Shown piece by piece: positions 8,095 through 17,310 of a DNA stretch of 64,000 bases. How positions within the stretch are numbered: position 1 is the first letter of the stretch; each line of letters opens with the position of its first letter. A program made the position numbers and the translations under genes. The notes below the pieces were generated by a model. The model did not search any database, had not been told where the DNA came from, and saw only the letters and a list, made by a program, of their open reading frames with translations. The stretch is from Pseudomonadota bacterium. GTDB lineage: Bacteria; Pseudomonadota; Gammaproteobacteria; Steroidobacterales; Steroidobacteraceae. The stretch spans positions 62,001 to 126,000 of the forward strand of contig JAFEDS010000005.1 in assembly GCA_018241505.1 (NCBI GenBank), written 5' to 3'.

Positions 8095-10034
8095 GATGGC
8101 TCGCGGCGCTCATCACCATCTGCCTCGCCTGGTCAGTTCACGCCGCGATCCCAGCGGGCCAGGATTCCTCCACGCTCAAAGACGTGAAGGAGCTCGACTC
8201 CCGCAAGTTTGCTTCGGACCCGGAGACCTGGCCCGGCGCTGCCGTCTTTCGGCAGACCTGCTCCCACTGTCATCAGGGGCAGGTCCCCAAGGCCCCGCAG
8301 AAGATGTTCCTGCAGATGATGGCACCCGCGTCGATTCTTGCCGCTCTCAACTCAGGTTTGATGAAAGAGCAGGGCGCAGCTCTGTCGCCACAAGCGCGCC
8401 GGGACGTCGCAGAGTATCTCGGCGGCGAGAAATTGGACGCAAATCGCAACGCACCGCAGGCGCCGCGTTGCGCAGCGCCTGCCGCGAGTGCCTCCGCCGG
8501 CGCTGGTGGCTCAGCAGGGGGTGGCGCCTCCGCGTCACGATCTCCGGTTGGCGCGGACCCCACCCAACTGCCCGTGGCCCTCGGCTGGGGTTTCGACAAC
8601 GCGCGCTTCACTCCGGCGGATGTCGCAAAGCTCAGCCGCGATGAGGTGCCGCGCCTGCAGCTCAAATGGGCTTTCGAGTATCCCGGCGCCATCCGCGCCA
8701 GATCGCAACCCAGCATTGCCTTCGGCAACATCTACACCGGCAGCCAGGATGGCACTGTCTATGCACTAGACCTCCATACCGGCTGTGTGCGCTGGGTATC
8801 GAGAACGAGCGCCGAAGTGCGTACGGCGATGGTCATTTCGAAATCCACCCTGTATTTCGGCGATGTGATCGCGCGCGTACACGCGATGGACGCTAAGACT
8901 GGCAAGGAGCTCTGGAACGTCAAGATTGACGATCATCCCAACGCCACCATCACGGGCAGTCCGACATTCCACGATGGCGTCTTGTATGTGCCAGTCTCAT
9001 CTCTGGAGGTGACGAGCGCCGCGGATGCGCAATACGAGTGTTGCAAGTTCAGAGGGGCAGTCGTTGCGATCAACGCCAGTACAGGTACGGTCATCTGGAA
9101 GGCTCACACCATTACCGAAGAGCCGGCGCCCGTGCGAACTACGTCCAGCGGCACTCGCGTCTTTGCGCCGTCCGGTGCTCCCGTGTGGAATGCACCGACG
9201 GTCGACGCGCGTCGTGGCGTGTTGTATGTCGGCTCGGGCGAGAATTACTCGTCACCCGCAAATGATCGCAGTGACGCCGTCCTGGCGTTCAACCTGAAGG
9301 ACGGACACCTGGTCTGGTCGCATCAGATGCTCGCCGGCGATGCCTGGAACGTTGCCTGCATGATGAAGGGCAACGCGAATTGCCCCGGCGAAAACGGTCC
9401 TGACGTCGATGTCGCCGCGGGTACGATCCTGACGACCTTGCCGAATGGCAAACAGGTACTGCTTGCCGGACAGAAGAACGGCTTCGTGTATGCCATCGAT
9501 CCGGACGCGCAGGGCAAACTCCTATGGCAGAGGCGGGTAGGGCGCGGGGGCATCCAGGGTGGAGTCCATTTTGGAATGGCGCTCGAAGGGCAGCGTCTGT
9601 TTGTTCCCATCAGCGATCTGAAAGACGGCCACGATGGGCGGCGCTATGACATAGCGGGCAAGCCCGGTCTGTATGCGCTCGATCCCGCCGACGGCCGCCT
9701 CCTGTGGTCCACCCCGGCGCAGGACGTGTGCAACGAGCGTCGTTTTTGCGACCCGGGAATTTCGGCGGCCATTACGGCAACGCCCGGTGTCGTGTTCGCC
9801 GGCCACATGGATGGTGTGCTGCGAGCCTATGACGCGGCGACTGGGCAGGTCATCTGGAAATACGATGCCACCGCCGGCGTAAAGACGGTATCGGGTACGA
9901 CAGCGCACGGCGGCTCATTTGGCGGGCCGGGCCCGGTGGTCCGAGACGGTTACGTGGTCGTCAACTCAGGCTACGGGTTGTATTTCCACATGCCGGGCAA
10001 TGTGCTGCTGGTGTTCGCAGCGCCCGGACGTTAA
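8091..10034 (+). CDS. PQQ-dependent quinoprotein dehydrogenase with N-terminal heme c (polyvinyl alcohol dehydrogenase-like)
   Basis: 647 aa with a Sec signal peptide ending near SVHA (residue 18), so it is periplasmic. A heme c motif CSHCH lies at residues 57-61, followed by a Pro/Ala/Gly/Ser-rich linker and an eight-bladed PQQ propeller (repeats such as GTVYALDLHTGCVRW, GKELWNVKI, GFVYAIDPDAQGKLLWQ). This heme-then-propeller order and length match cytochrome-type polyvinyl alcohol dehydrogenases of EC 1.1.2.6; the in-cluster role is probably oxidation of a secondary alcohol in the substrate or its analogue. The start overlaps the E2 stop (ATGA), so it is the last gene of the operon. Confidence 0.88.
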   Translation: MRWLAALITICLAWSVHAAIPAGQDSSTLKDVKELDSRKFASDPETWPGAAVFRQTCSHCHQGQVPKAPQKMFLQMMAPASILAALNSGLMKEQGAALSPQARRDVAEYLGGEKLDANRNAPQAPRCAAPAASASAGAGGSAGGGASASRSPVGADPTQLPVALGWGFDNARFTPADVAKLSRDEVPRLQLKWAFEYPGAIRARSQPSIAFGNIYTGSQDGTVYALDLHTGCVRWVSRTSAEVRTAMVISKSTLYFGDVIARVHAMDAKTGKELWNVKIDDHPNATITGSPTFHDGVLYVPVSSLEVTSAADAQYECCKFRGAVVAINASTGTVIWKAHTITEEPAPVRTTSSGTRVFAPSGAPVWNAPTVDARRGVLYVGSGENYSSPANDRSDAVLAFNLKDGHLVWSHQMLAGDAWNVACMMKGNANCPGENGPDVDVAAGTILTTLPNGKQVLLAGQKNGFVYAIDPDAQGKLLWQRRVGRGGIQGGVHFGMALEGQRLFVPISDLKDGHDGRRYDIAGKPGLYALDPADGRLLWSTPAQDVCNERRFCDPGISAAITATPGVVFAGHMDGVLRAYDAATGQVIWKYDATAGVKTVSGTTAHGGSFGGPGPVVRDGYVVVNSGYGLYFHMPGNVLLVFAAPGR

Positions 10035-10324
10035 GCGATCCAGTCGAAGAACTGCAAATCCATATCCTGGGCGAGGCTTGCCAGGATGTCCGGCACGAGC
10101 CGCTCGTGGCTCGGTGCCTTCATATGAAACTGAAAGGCTGCTTCATCCTTGAAGCGCCCGTAAACAATATAGGTTGACGCTTCGGTACGATGTTTGATCA
10201 CGTCGTACACAATCGTGCCCGGCTCCGTGGCATGTGTGACTTCGGACAGCTCCCGCTGTAGCTGCTCGAACCTGGCCTCCTGGCCCTTGCGCACCACGAG
10301 GCGCGCCACGAACGTTGTTGACAT
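10031..10324 (-). CDS. Antibiotic-biosynthesis-monooxygenase (ABM) domain protein
   Basis: 97 aa, a single ferredoxin-like ABM/YgiN-type domain (start TFVARLVVRKGQEARFEQL; centre TEPGTIVYDVIKH; SHERLVPD near the end). Such small proteins act as cofactorless monooxygenases on quinols or as accessory isomerase-like proteins. It is the last gene of a leftward operon with the acyl-CoA ligase and a second ABM protein. Its stop overlaps the stop of the convergent quinoprotein gene. Confidence 0.82.
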   Translation of the reverse strand: MSTTFVARLVVRKGQEARFEQLQRELSEVTHATEPGTIVYDVIKHRTEASTYIVYGRFKDEAAFQFHMKAPSHERLVPDILASLAQDMDLQFFDWIA

Positions 10325-10326
10325 CG

Positions 10327-11991
10327 CTACACTCCGAGCTCGCGCACGAGCTCATCCCGAAGGCGGAATTTCTGGATCTTGCTGGCCGACATGGGCCACT
10401 CGGTGATGAATCTGACCTGGCGGGGAACCTTGAAACCCGCGATTTCGCGGCGGCAGAAGTCCACCAGCTCCTGGGCGCTCACCTCGGCGCCGGGCTTGCG
10501 CTCGACAAACGCGGCCGGCACCTCCACCAGGCGCAGGTCGGGAATACCGACGACCTGGGCGAGCTTCACGGCCGGATGGCGCTGCAGGCAGCCCTCGATC
10601 TCGGCGGCCGCCACATTTTCCCCGCCGACTTTCAACATATCCTTCAGCCGGCCGTGAAACATCAGCGTGCCTTCGGCATCAATCGAGCCGATATCGCCGG
10701 TGTGGTACCAACCGGCCGCGTCGAGCGCCTCTGCAGTCTTACGCGGGTCTTTGTAGTAACCCTCCAGGATGCTGTAGCCCCGGACGAGAACCTCGCCACG
10801 CTCACCGGGTGAGGCCTCGCGCTGCGTGTGGGGGTCGAAGATACGAACCTCCACACCCGGGAGCGGTTTACCTAGCCTCTTGATCCGCTGCTCGAGCGGA
10901 TCATCCAGGCGGCTGGTGGTCACGGTCCCGGCGGTCTCGGTCATGCCGAACGTACCCACGTAGGTCGCGTGCGGCATGGCCTCCAACATCGCCGCGGCAA
11001 TGCCGGGCGGCTGCACCGCGAAGTTGGAATTCATCAGGGTGATACGCGACAGGTCGGTCTTGGCAAAGTCCGGGTGATAGATCAGATCCGACATGATCGT
11101 GACAAAGCAAGGATAGGTGGCCGTTACTCTCTCGCCGGACAGCATCTTCAGTGCCGTACCCGCGTCGAAGTGGGTCATGGTGGCGAAAGCGCCGCCCACA
11201 TCGAAGCTGGCACACAGCGGCAGAATGGCCGCAATGTGGAAAATCGGCAGCGGTGACCAGAACACATCCTCGTGTTTGAGCGCATAGCGGTATCGGCCCA
11301 GGGCGGCCGAGTTGCGGACCAGGGCCTCATGCGTGAGCAGGCAGCCCTTGGGATTTGCCGTGGTTCCGGATGTGTACAACATGATTGCGATATCACGGAG
11401 CCGGACACGCAGCCGTGCTTCGTGAACACGCTCTTCAGGGGACTGATCGCTCAGTGACTCGAATTGGGTTTGCGAAAGAAATCCGGGCGCTGTCGCTCCC
11501 CCCATGAGAATGAGGTTGCGCAGGCGAGGCGCATTCGGCACCGATAGCAACCGTGGATCGGGTACCTCCTGCAAGCCCGGCAGCGCCTGGCTCAGACGCT
11601 CCACGAAGTTGACATGTTCAGCAACCCGGTCGGTGGTGATCACGGTGACGAGGTCGCCGTTCTCGATCACATACGCGAGCTCCGTGTACTTGTAGCGCGC
11701 ATTCATGGGCACGACCACAGCGCCACAGAGCGCAATGGCGAACATGCACTCAATGAATTCAAACGAAGTAGGGAGCAGCAGGCCGACGTGATCCCGGGGT
11801 TTCACGCCCAGTGCCTGGAGCGCGCGGGCGCGGACAATCGCGCGGTCCGCCAATTGCCCGTAGGTGATGCGTTCGCCGGGGAATATGACCGCTGGGGAGT
11901 CGGGATAGCGGTCGGCGGCAATCAGCAGCAGGTCCCCGAGCGTGGTGACCTGGATTCGCGTCGCGCGCAGAGATTCACTTTGAAGTGGCAT
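10327..11991 (-). CDS. Acyl-CoA synthetase (AMP-forming, ANL superfamily)
   Basis: 554 aa from ATG 11991, chosen because it lies 5 bases after the upstream ABM stop. ANL motifs are in order: phosphate loop YTSGTTANPKG, GMTETAG, the Tyr-His-Thr-Gly-Asp hinge region (WYHTGDIGSID), GRLKDMLKVGGENV and the C-terminal catalytic lysine region SASKIQKFRLR. It activates a carboxylate to an acyl-adenylate and then an acyl-CoA, feeding the ACAD, hydratase and thiolase steps of the cluster. The acid itself cannot be named. Confidence 0.92.
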   Translation of the reverse strand: MPLQSESLRATRIQVTTLGDLLLIAADRYPDSPAVIFPGERITYGQLADRAIVRARALQALGVKPRDHVGLLLPTSFEFIECMFAIALCGAVVVPMNARYKYTELAYVIENGDLVTVITTDRVAEHVNFVERLSQALPGLQEVPDPRLLSVPNAPRLRNLILMGGATAPGFLSQTQFESLSDQSPEERVHEARLRVRLRDIAIMLYTSGTTANPKGCLLTHEALVRNSAALGRYRYALKHEDVFWSPLPIFHIAAILPLCASFDVGGAFATMTHFDAGTALKMLSGERVTATYPCFVTIMSDLIYHPDFAKTDLSRITLMNSNFAVQPPGIAAAMLEAMPHATYVGTFGMTETAGTVTTSRLDDPLEQRIKRLGKPLPGVEVRIFDPHTQREASPGERGEVLVRGYSILEGYYKDPRKTAEALDAAGWYHTGDIGSIDAEGTLMFHGRLKDMLKVGGENVAAAEIEGCLQRHPAVKLAQVVGIPDLRLVEVPAAFVERKPGAEVSAQELVDFCRREIAGFKVPRQVRFITEWPMSASKIQKFRLRDELVRELGV

Positions 11992-11996
11992 GGCCG

Positions 11997-12290
11997 CTAG
12001 GGGATTGGATCCAGGTATTCGCGCTCCCAGGTTCCTTCCAGGCAAGCAGCGATTTTCGGGGCCACTTCCGCCAGCTTCGCGGATTTCATGTGGCGCTCTT
12101 CCGTGGCGTGGTCCGGAAAGGATTCCAGGACGGCGAAGCGGTTCGAGTCCCGCAGCCTGAAGAACTCATACGCGAGCACGCCGGGCTCGTGCGCACGCAC
12201 GTGGCGCTCGAGCTCCCTGCAGCAGGCAATGAACTCGGCCTCGCATCCCGGCTTCACGGTCATCCGGGCGATGAACGTTATCTTCGACAT
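11997..12290 (-). CDS. Antibiotic-biosynthesis-monooxygenase (ABM) domain protein
   Basis: 97 aa from ATG 12290, preceded by a GGGGGAA ribosome site; an in-frame ATG nine codons earlier is less well placed. The ABM fold is indicated by ITFIARMTVKPGCEAEFIAC, GVLAYEFFRLRDSNRFAVLE and the ATEERHMKSAKL helix. It is first in the leftward operon behind operator B and has a paralogue at the operon end (10031), so two related ABM proteins bracket the acyl-CoA ligase. Confidence 0.83.
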   Translation of the reverse strand: MSKITFIARMTVKPGCEAEFIACCRELERHVRAHEPGVLAYEFFRLRDSNRFAVLESFPDHATEERHMKSAKLAEVAPKIAACLEGTWEREYLDPIP

Positions 12291-12332
12291 GCGAGTTCCC
12301 CCGATCGCGCACCGCACCCATTACGGTGCAGG

Positions 12333-12377
12333 ATCGTACACCGGACCGGCTCCAAAATAAACAGTCAGGACTGTTTG
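12333..12377 (-). promoter_or_regulatory. Cluster operator B with leftward promoter
   Basis: AAACAGTCAGGACTGTTTG at 12359-12377 contains a perfect 18-base palindrome (AAACAGTC, AG, GACTGTTT). On the minus strand the -10-like TACGAT (12338-12333) starts exactly 28 bases from the GACTG half-site, the same geometry as operator A. It should control the ABM/acyl-CoA ligase/ABM operon that begins at 12290. It is also just past the 3' end of the acyl-CoA dehydrogenase gene. Confidence 0.8.
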
Positions 12378-12400
12378 TTTTTAGCGGCATCCGGTAGGCT

Positions 12401-13561
12401 TCAGCGGCGTTGGTCGAAGCGCCGGCCCACCATGGCGGCGGCAATGTTGACCTTCTGGATGTCGATTGCGCCCCCGGCAATCCCCCATCCCCACGCATCG
12501 CGCAGGCGTCTTTCCATGGGATAGTCACTGGAGTAGCCGTAGCCCCCCATGAGCTGCACGGCATGACCGCACACCTCGCGGGCAATTTCGTTGGCGAAAC
12601 ACTTCGCCACCGAGGAGTCGAGCACGTCCGGCAGCCCGTGCTGGGCATTCACGGCCGCGCGCCAGATGAGCAGCCGTGCGGCATCCGTCTTCATGCGCAT
12701 TTCCGCGAGCCGCAGTTGCACGGCCTGGAAGTCGAGCAGCGGTTTGCCGAATTGCTTGCGCTCCTGGACATACTCGAGCACGTCCTCCAGCGAGCCGCTG
12801 GCCTGGGCGAGGCCCATGGTTGCGTTGCCACAGCGCTCGAGATCGAACGCTTCCATCAGCTTGCGAAAGCCGCCGGCGGGCACTATGACGTTGTCCGCCG
12901 GAACCGAACAGTTGTCGAAGTACAGATCGCTGCTGGGGACGCCGTGGAATCCCATGAGACTCTCGGCCTTGCCGAACGTGAGCCCCGCGGTTCCTTTCTC
13001 GACATAGACGGCGCCGATACCTTTCGCGCCTTGGTCGGGACTCATACGGCAATAGACAACATAACCATCCGCGTGTCCGCCGCCGGAACACCAGCGCTTG
13101 GTGCCGTTGATGATGGCGCGGTCCCCGTCGATTTGTGCTGTCGTTGCGAGGTCGGTGAGAGCGGAGCCAGCCTGGGGCTCCGACATGGACACGGCGACGA
13201 GCAACTCACCCCGACACACTCCCGGCACGACCCGTTGCCGCAAGATTTCGCTGGCAAAACGCTCGATGGCCCTGACGGGGCCCACACACGACTCAAACAC
13301 GGGGAAGGCGAGCGCCGCAGAACACTTCCCAAACTCCTCGAGCACCAGCAACGCCTCCAGGTTGCCGAGACCCAGCCCGCCGTAGCGTGTGTCGATGTTG
13401 ATTCCGAGGAACCCCATTTCGGCGTACTCGCGAATGAGCTCACGCGAGGGCGGTGAGCCGGTGCGCTCGGTTTCCTGGGCGAGCGGCAGCAGGCGCTCGC
13501 GCGCATACTTGCGGGCAGCCGCCTGCAGCGCGAGCTGTTCGTCAGTCAATCGAAGGTCCAC
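12401..13561 (-). CDS. Acyl-CoA dehydrogenase family flavoprotein
   Basis: 386 aa from GTG 13561 with a GAGGAG ribosome site. The three ACAD domains are recognisable: N-terminal helices, a middle beta domain (VSMSEPQAGSALTDLAT, TKRWCSGGG) and a C-terminal domain (MGGYGYSSDYPMERRLRDA). At the usual catalytic Glu position (the E of YEGTSEIQ in many family members) the protein reads IAGGAIDIQ, so the base is absent there. Some ACADs place the Glu on another helix, so activity is not excluded. Probable role: alpha,beta-desaturation of an acyl-CoA made by the neighbouring ligase or CoA-transferase. Confidence 0.9.
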   Translation of the reverse strand: MDLRLTDEQLALQAAARKYARERLLPLAQETERTGSPPSRELIREYAEMGFLGINIDTRYGGLGLGNLEALLVLEEFGKCSAALAFPVFESCVGPVRAIERFASEILRQRVVPGVCRGELLVAVSMSEPQAGSALTDLATTAQIDGDRAIINGTKRWCSGGGHADGYVVYCRMSPDQGAKGIGAVYVEKGTAGLTFGKAESLMGFHGVPSSDLYFDNCSVPADNVIVPAGGFRKLMEAFDLERCGNATMGLAQASGSLEDVLEYVQERKQFGKPLLDFQAVQLRLAEMRMKTDAARLLIWRAAVNAQHGLPDVLDSSVAKCFANEIAREVCGHAVQLMGGYGYSSDYPMERRLRDAWGWGIAGGAIDIQKVNIAAAMVGRRFDQRR

Positions 13562-13593
13562 GGCAGCTCCTCACGTCTTTGGAGATAGACATC

Positions 13594-14778
13594 ATGTTGT
13601 TGAATGGGATGCGGGTACTGGATTTCGGCCGCTATGTCGCCGGTCCCTACTGTGCCACGCTGTTGGGTTACCTGGGGGCGGACGTAATCCGCATCGAGCG
13701 GCGTGGTGGGGGCGAAGACCGGTTCATTGCGCCCGTGACCGCGACAGGCGAAGGCGCGGTGCTGTTCCAAACCGCCTGCAACAAGCGCTCCCTCACACTG
13801 GAATTGGGCAAGCCGGAGGCCACCGGCATCCTGCGCCGGCTGGTAGCGACGGCGGATGTGGTTGTCGCCAACCTGCCGCCTGCGAGCCTCGCCTCTCTTG
13901 GCCTGGACTATGCAACACTGAGCTCCATTCGGCCCGACATCATTCTGGCCACGCAGACTGCGTTCGGTGACACGGGGCCTTACCGTGACCGGGGCGGTTT
14001 TGACGGAATTGGACAGGCAATGTCGGGCTCGATGTATATCACCGGCGTACCCGGCGCCCCCGCGAAAGCGGCCGCACCCTACGTTGATTACACCACTGCC
14101 GTCCTCGCAGCCTTCGGCGTACTCGCAGCCATTCTGCACCGCAATCAGACCGGTGAAGGTCAGGAGGTGAAGACCTCGCTGCTGGGAACCGCGCTGGCGG
14201 TCTTCGGCTCGCACCTGATTGAGCAAGGCGTGACCGGCATAGGCCGTGTTGGAACCGGTAATCGCGTCCAGACTTCGTCGCCATCCGACGTGTTTGCGAC
14301 TTCGGATGGTCACATCCTGACTCATGTTGTGGGCAATGGCCTCTTCAAACGCTGGGCGCGGTTGATGGGTGATGAGGAACGCTGGACGCTCGACCCACTG
14401 TATGCAACCGATCAGTCCAGAGGCGACAACAGCGCGCCGATTCTGGCGCGCATGCAGGCGTGGTGCACTGGCAAAACCACGTCTGAGGCCCTCGCCGAGC
14501 TGCAGAAGGCAGGTATTCCCGCGGGGCCGGTTTACAGGCCCCAGCAGGCGCTCGAGGACCCTCAGGTCAAAGCAATGCATTGGCTGCACTCCGTGAGCGG
14601 CTATCCCGGTCTCGCCGCGGCCGCCCCGGTGCCGGACCTGCCGGTACAGTTCAGCCGCTCGCCCGGCGGAATCCGTTCCGGTCCACCCCAAGTGGGTGAG
14701 CATACAGACGCCGTGCTCACCTCCCTCGGGTATACGCCGGCGGAAATTGCATCATTTCGCGCCGGCGGTCTGATCTAG
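13594..14778 (+). CDS. Type III (CaiB/BaiF family) CoA-transferase
   Basis: 394 aa from ATG 13594, which gives the family's usual length and start (NGMRVLDFGRYVAGPYCATLL, GADVIRIE) and has GGAG upstream. The likely catalytic Asp lies in APYVDYTTAVLAAFG. It moves CoA between a donor acyl-CoA and an acid without ATP, an alternative entry to the acyl-CoA pool next to the ligase. It is divergent from the ACAD gene with only 32 bases between starts, and its TAG stop overlaps the stop of the convergent TonB receptor. Confidence 0.91.
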   Translation: MLLNGMRVLDFGRYVAGPYCATLLGYLGADVIRIERRGGGEDRFIAPVTATGEGAVLFQTACNKRSLTLELGKPEATGILRRLVATADVVVANLPPASLASLGLDYATLSSIRPDIILATQTAFGDTGPYRDRGGFDGIGQAMSGSMYITGVPGAPAKAAAPYVDYTTAVLAAFGVLAAILHRNQTGEGQEVKTSLLGTALAVFGSHLIEQGVTGIGRVGTGNRVQTSSPSDVFATSDGHILTHVVGNGLFKRWARLMGDEERWTLDPLYATDQSRGDNSAPILARMQAWCTGKTTSEALAELQKAGIPAGPVYRPQQALEDPQVKAMHWLHSVSGYPGLAAAAPVPDLPVQFSRSPGGIRSGPPQVGEHTDAVLTSLGYTPAEIASFRAGGLI

Positions 14779-17246
14779 CGGTCCTTGAACTTGTAGCCGA
14801 TCTCCGCCCCCACAAACCGGGGCTCGCCGTAGAAGGCCCAGACCCACAGCGGATCCACGTTCTGAGCGGACTCGATGTAGTGTTTGTCGGTCAGGTTGCG
14901 TGCAAACACCCGGGCGAACCAGCGCTCATCACCTGAATTGTAGGTCAGGGATGCATTCACCAGCGTGCGTCCATCCGCGTAGGTCTGCGTGTAAGGCGCG
15001 TAGGGTTCCGCGATCGAATAGGTATCGAGGTTCTTCGAAACGTAGTTGGCCGAAGCGTCAACCACGAAGTTACCCGGCAGTGCAGGCAGCGACATCGTGT
15101 AGTTCAGGTCGGCGGTTGCCGTCCAGGTCGGACAGCGATTGACGGGCAACCCGGACAGGTCGACGATGTTCGCGCCTTCACCGCTGGTGAAGCTGTTGTA
15201 CTTGCAGTGCTGATAGCTCAACGGCAGGCGCAGCAACAGTCCGTGAGTCAACTGCGCTGTCAGCTCACTCTCGATGCCGTATGTGGTCATCTTGGCCGCA
15301 TTGCGGAACAAGGTCTCCTGTCCCGGCGAGCCGTTCAGGTTCGTAACCGGGACCACCACCTGCCGGATGGCATCCTTGTACTGCACATAGAACACGGCTT
15401 CGTTCAGGCGAATGCGGTGATCCAGCAGCTCCGTTTTCAGGCCCGCTTCGAACGAGTCGGCCTTTTCCGGGTCGGTCGGCTTTTTCTCGTCATTGGTGAT
15501 GGGGACGCCGCTGGTACCCACCTGGTCGTTGTAGCCACCAGCCTTGAAGCCGTGCGAGTACGTCCCGTAGGCGAACATTGTGGGACTGAACTCGTGCGAC
15601 ACGGTTGCGCGATAGGTCGGCTGCGTCCACTTGTGGCTGTCAGTCACCACACCGAAGGGATACAGGGCGAAATTGCCGCCGTTCATCAGGCCGTTGAGCT
15701 GTTGCCACGTGAAGGCCGGGTCGAACGCGCCGGTGGCGGACGGCAACTGCTGTACAAACACCTGTTGGCGCCCGATCCAGTCCTTGCTGTCCCGGGTCAG
15801 GCGCGCACCGAGCGTCAGGGTCGTCGCATCGGTGATCTTGTAGTTGCCTTCACCGTAGGCGGCGTACGACTTCTCGGTTTGTGCGTTGCAGAGGACCTGT
15901 GGGTTGTTGTTGTAACCCCCGGGTGAGGCCCCCGGCGGGGTGGGGGCGCCGAACAGATCATAGATGCCCAGTATCTGGGCGACGCAGAATGCCGTGACAT
16001 CGTGCTGATAGAAGAGGCCGGCTACATAGCTGAAGGGACCGATGGCATTGGCCGCGAAGCGCAGCTCTTCCTGGTAGGTCTTGCGCCGATCCGATCGGTT
16101 GGCATCGAACACGGACAGCGGGCCTACAACGCCGGTGTAGGTCGACGGCAAAGACGAGTCCTGCGACCGATACCCTTGAACCCACGTGAATACCCCCGGG
16201 GCAATGGTCCAGTCGGTGTTGAGATGGAAGCCATCGGCAATCACATGGTGGCCACTGGGGCCATCAATGAGATACCCCGCCCGATTGGTGACGCCCGCCT
16301 GATCGAGTGGATCGCCGCTAAAGTGACCCGGCAAGCCCAGCGCGGCGAACACGAAATAAGGGAACCCGGTTTTCGGGTCGATGTCGGTCGGCGTTACATT
16401 GATTGCGCCCGGTGAGGGCGAGCGGTCCACCAGGCGCTCATAAGTGAACTGGGTCTTGAAGTTGTCGGATGGCTGCCAGAGCAGTTTGGCGCGCATGGTG
16501 AATACGTTGGTGCCGCCGACCCGGCTGTTGTCGCCCTTGTAGGTGACTCCGCCGATGGTGTTGCTGGCGCCGTTGCGCATCCAGCCGCCTTCCGTCTCCT
16601 GGCTGGCCACCACCCGCAGCGCGAGTTGGTCGGAAATCAAGGGAACATTGATGGCGCCCTGGATGGTGTAGGAGTCGAAGCTGCCCTCCTGCCCCTGGAC
16701 TTCAAAGGATGTGGTGTCGAGCACCGGCGCCTTGGTGCGCACAATGACCGCGCCGCCGGTCGTGTTTTTGCCGAACAGCGTGCCCTGGGGCCCACGCAGC
16801 ACTTCGACACTTTGCACATCGAACGGATCCAGCAACTGCGTCTGGACACTGGGCATCACGAAGTCATCCACGAGGACCGAAACCGGTGCTTCGTTGTACA
16901 CAATGATGTCGGTGTTGCCCACGCCGCGCATGGCGAACGATGCGGCGTTGAAACCATTGATCTTGTTGGCCGAGAAGTTGGGCACCAGGACGGCAATATC
17001 GCCCAGGGTCCGCGGTCCCAGATCGGCCATTGCCTGGGCATCGATGGCGGTCACGGCAATGGGCGTGGTCTGCAGGTTCGATGAGCGCCGTTCGGCGGTC
17101 ACCACGATTTCCTGCAGTCCGGCCGCTTCGGCGGGCTGCCCGGATGCCGCGTCTGCGTCGGCCGCCAGCGCTGCCGCGGGCGCCAGTACGGCGGCCACAG
17201 CCATGGAAATAATGAAATTTCGACCCGTACGCGCAGTAATTGTCAT
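14775..17246 (-). CDS. TonB-dependent outer-membrane receptor
   Basis: 823 aa with a signal peptide (cleavage near AAALA), a TonB-box/plug region (LQEIVVTAERRSSNLQ, then VSVLVDDFVMPSVQTQLLDP and VLRGPQGTLFGKNTTGGAV) and a 22-strand barrel ending in an aromatic/basic C-terminus. It resembles the many TBDRs linked to hydrophobic-compound catabolism. It probably imports the substrate of this cluster into the periplasm, where the quinoprotein also works. It is transcribed away from the Rieske operon, and operator C lies between the two starts, so both may be controlled together. Confidence 0.93.
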   Translation of the reverse strand: MTITARTGRNFIISMAVAAVLAPAAALAADADAASGQPAEAAGLQEIVVTAERRSSNLQTTPIAVTAIDAQAMADLGPRTLGDIAVLVPNFSANKINGFNAASFAMRGVGNTDIIVYNEAPVSVLVDDFVMPSVQTQLLDPFDVQSVEVLRGPQGTLFGKNTTGGAVIVRTKAPVLDTTSFEVQGQEGSFDSYTIQGAINVPLISDQLALRVVASQETEGGWMRNGASNTIGGVTYKGDNSRVGGTNVFTMRAKLLWQPSDNFKTQFTYERLVDRSPSPGAINVTPTDIDPKTGFPYFVFAALGLPGHFSGDPLDQAGVTNRAGYLIDGPSGHHVIADGFHLNTDWTIAPGVFTWVQGYRSQDSSLPSTYTGVVGPLSVFDANRSDRRKTYQEELRFAANAIGPFSYVAGLFYQHDVTAFCVAQILGIYDLFGAPTPPGASPGGYNNNPQVLCNAQTEKSYAAYGEGNYKITDATTLTLGARLTRDSKDWIGRQQVFVQQLPSATGAFDPAFTWQQLNGLMNGGNFALYPFGVVTDSHKWTQPTYRATVSHEFSPTMFAYGTYSHGFKAGGYNDQVGTSGVPITNDEKKPTDPEKADSFEAGLKTELLDHRIRLNEAVFYVQYKDAIRQVVVPVTNLNGSPGQETLFRNAAKMTTYGIESELTAQLTHGLLLRLPLSYQHCKYNSFTSGEGANIVDLSGLPVNRCPTWTATADLNYTMSLPALPGNFVVDASANYVSKNLDTYSIAEPYAPYTQTYADGRTLVNASLTYNSGDERWFARVFARNLTDKHYIESAQNVDPLWVWAFYGEPRFVGAEIGYKFKDR

Positions 17247-17310
17247 GGACGTCGTACTCCCCCTGAAGAAGTCTCCCCCGGGGTCGCAAGCTACCCGTGA
17301 CCAATAAAAA

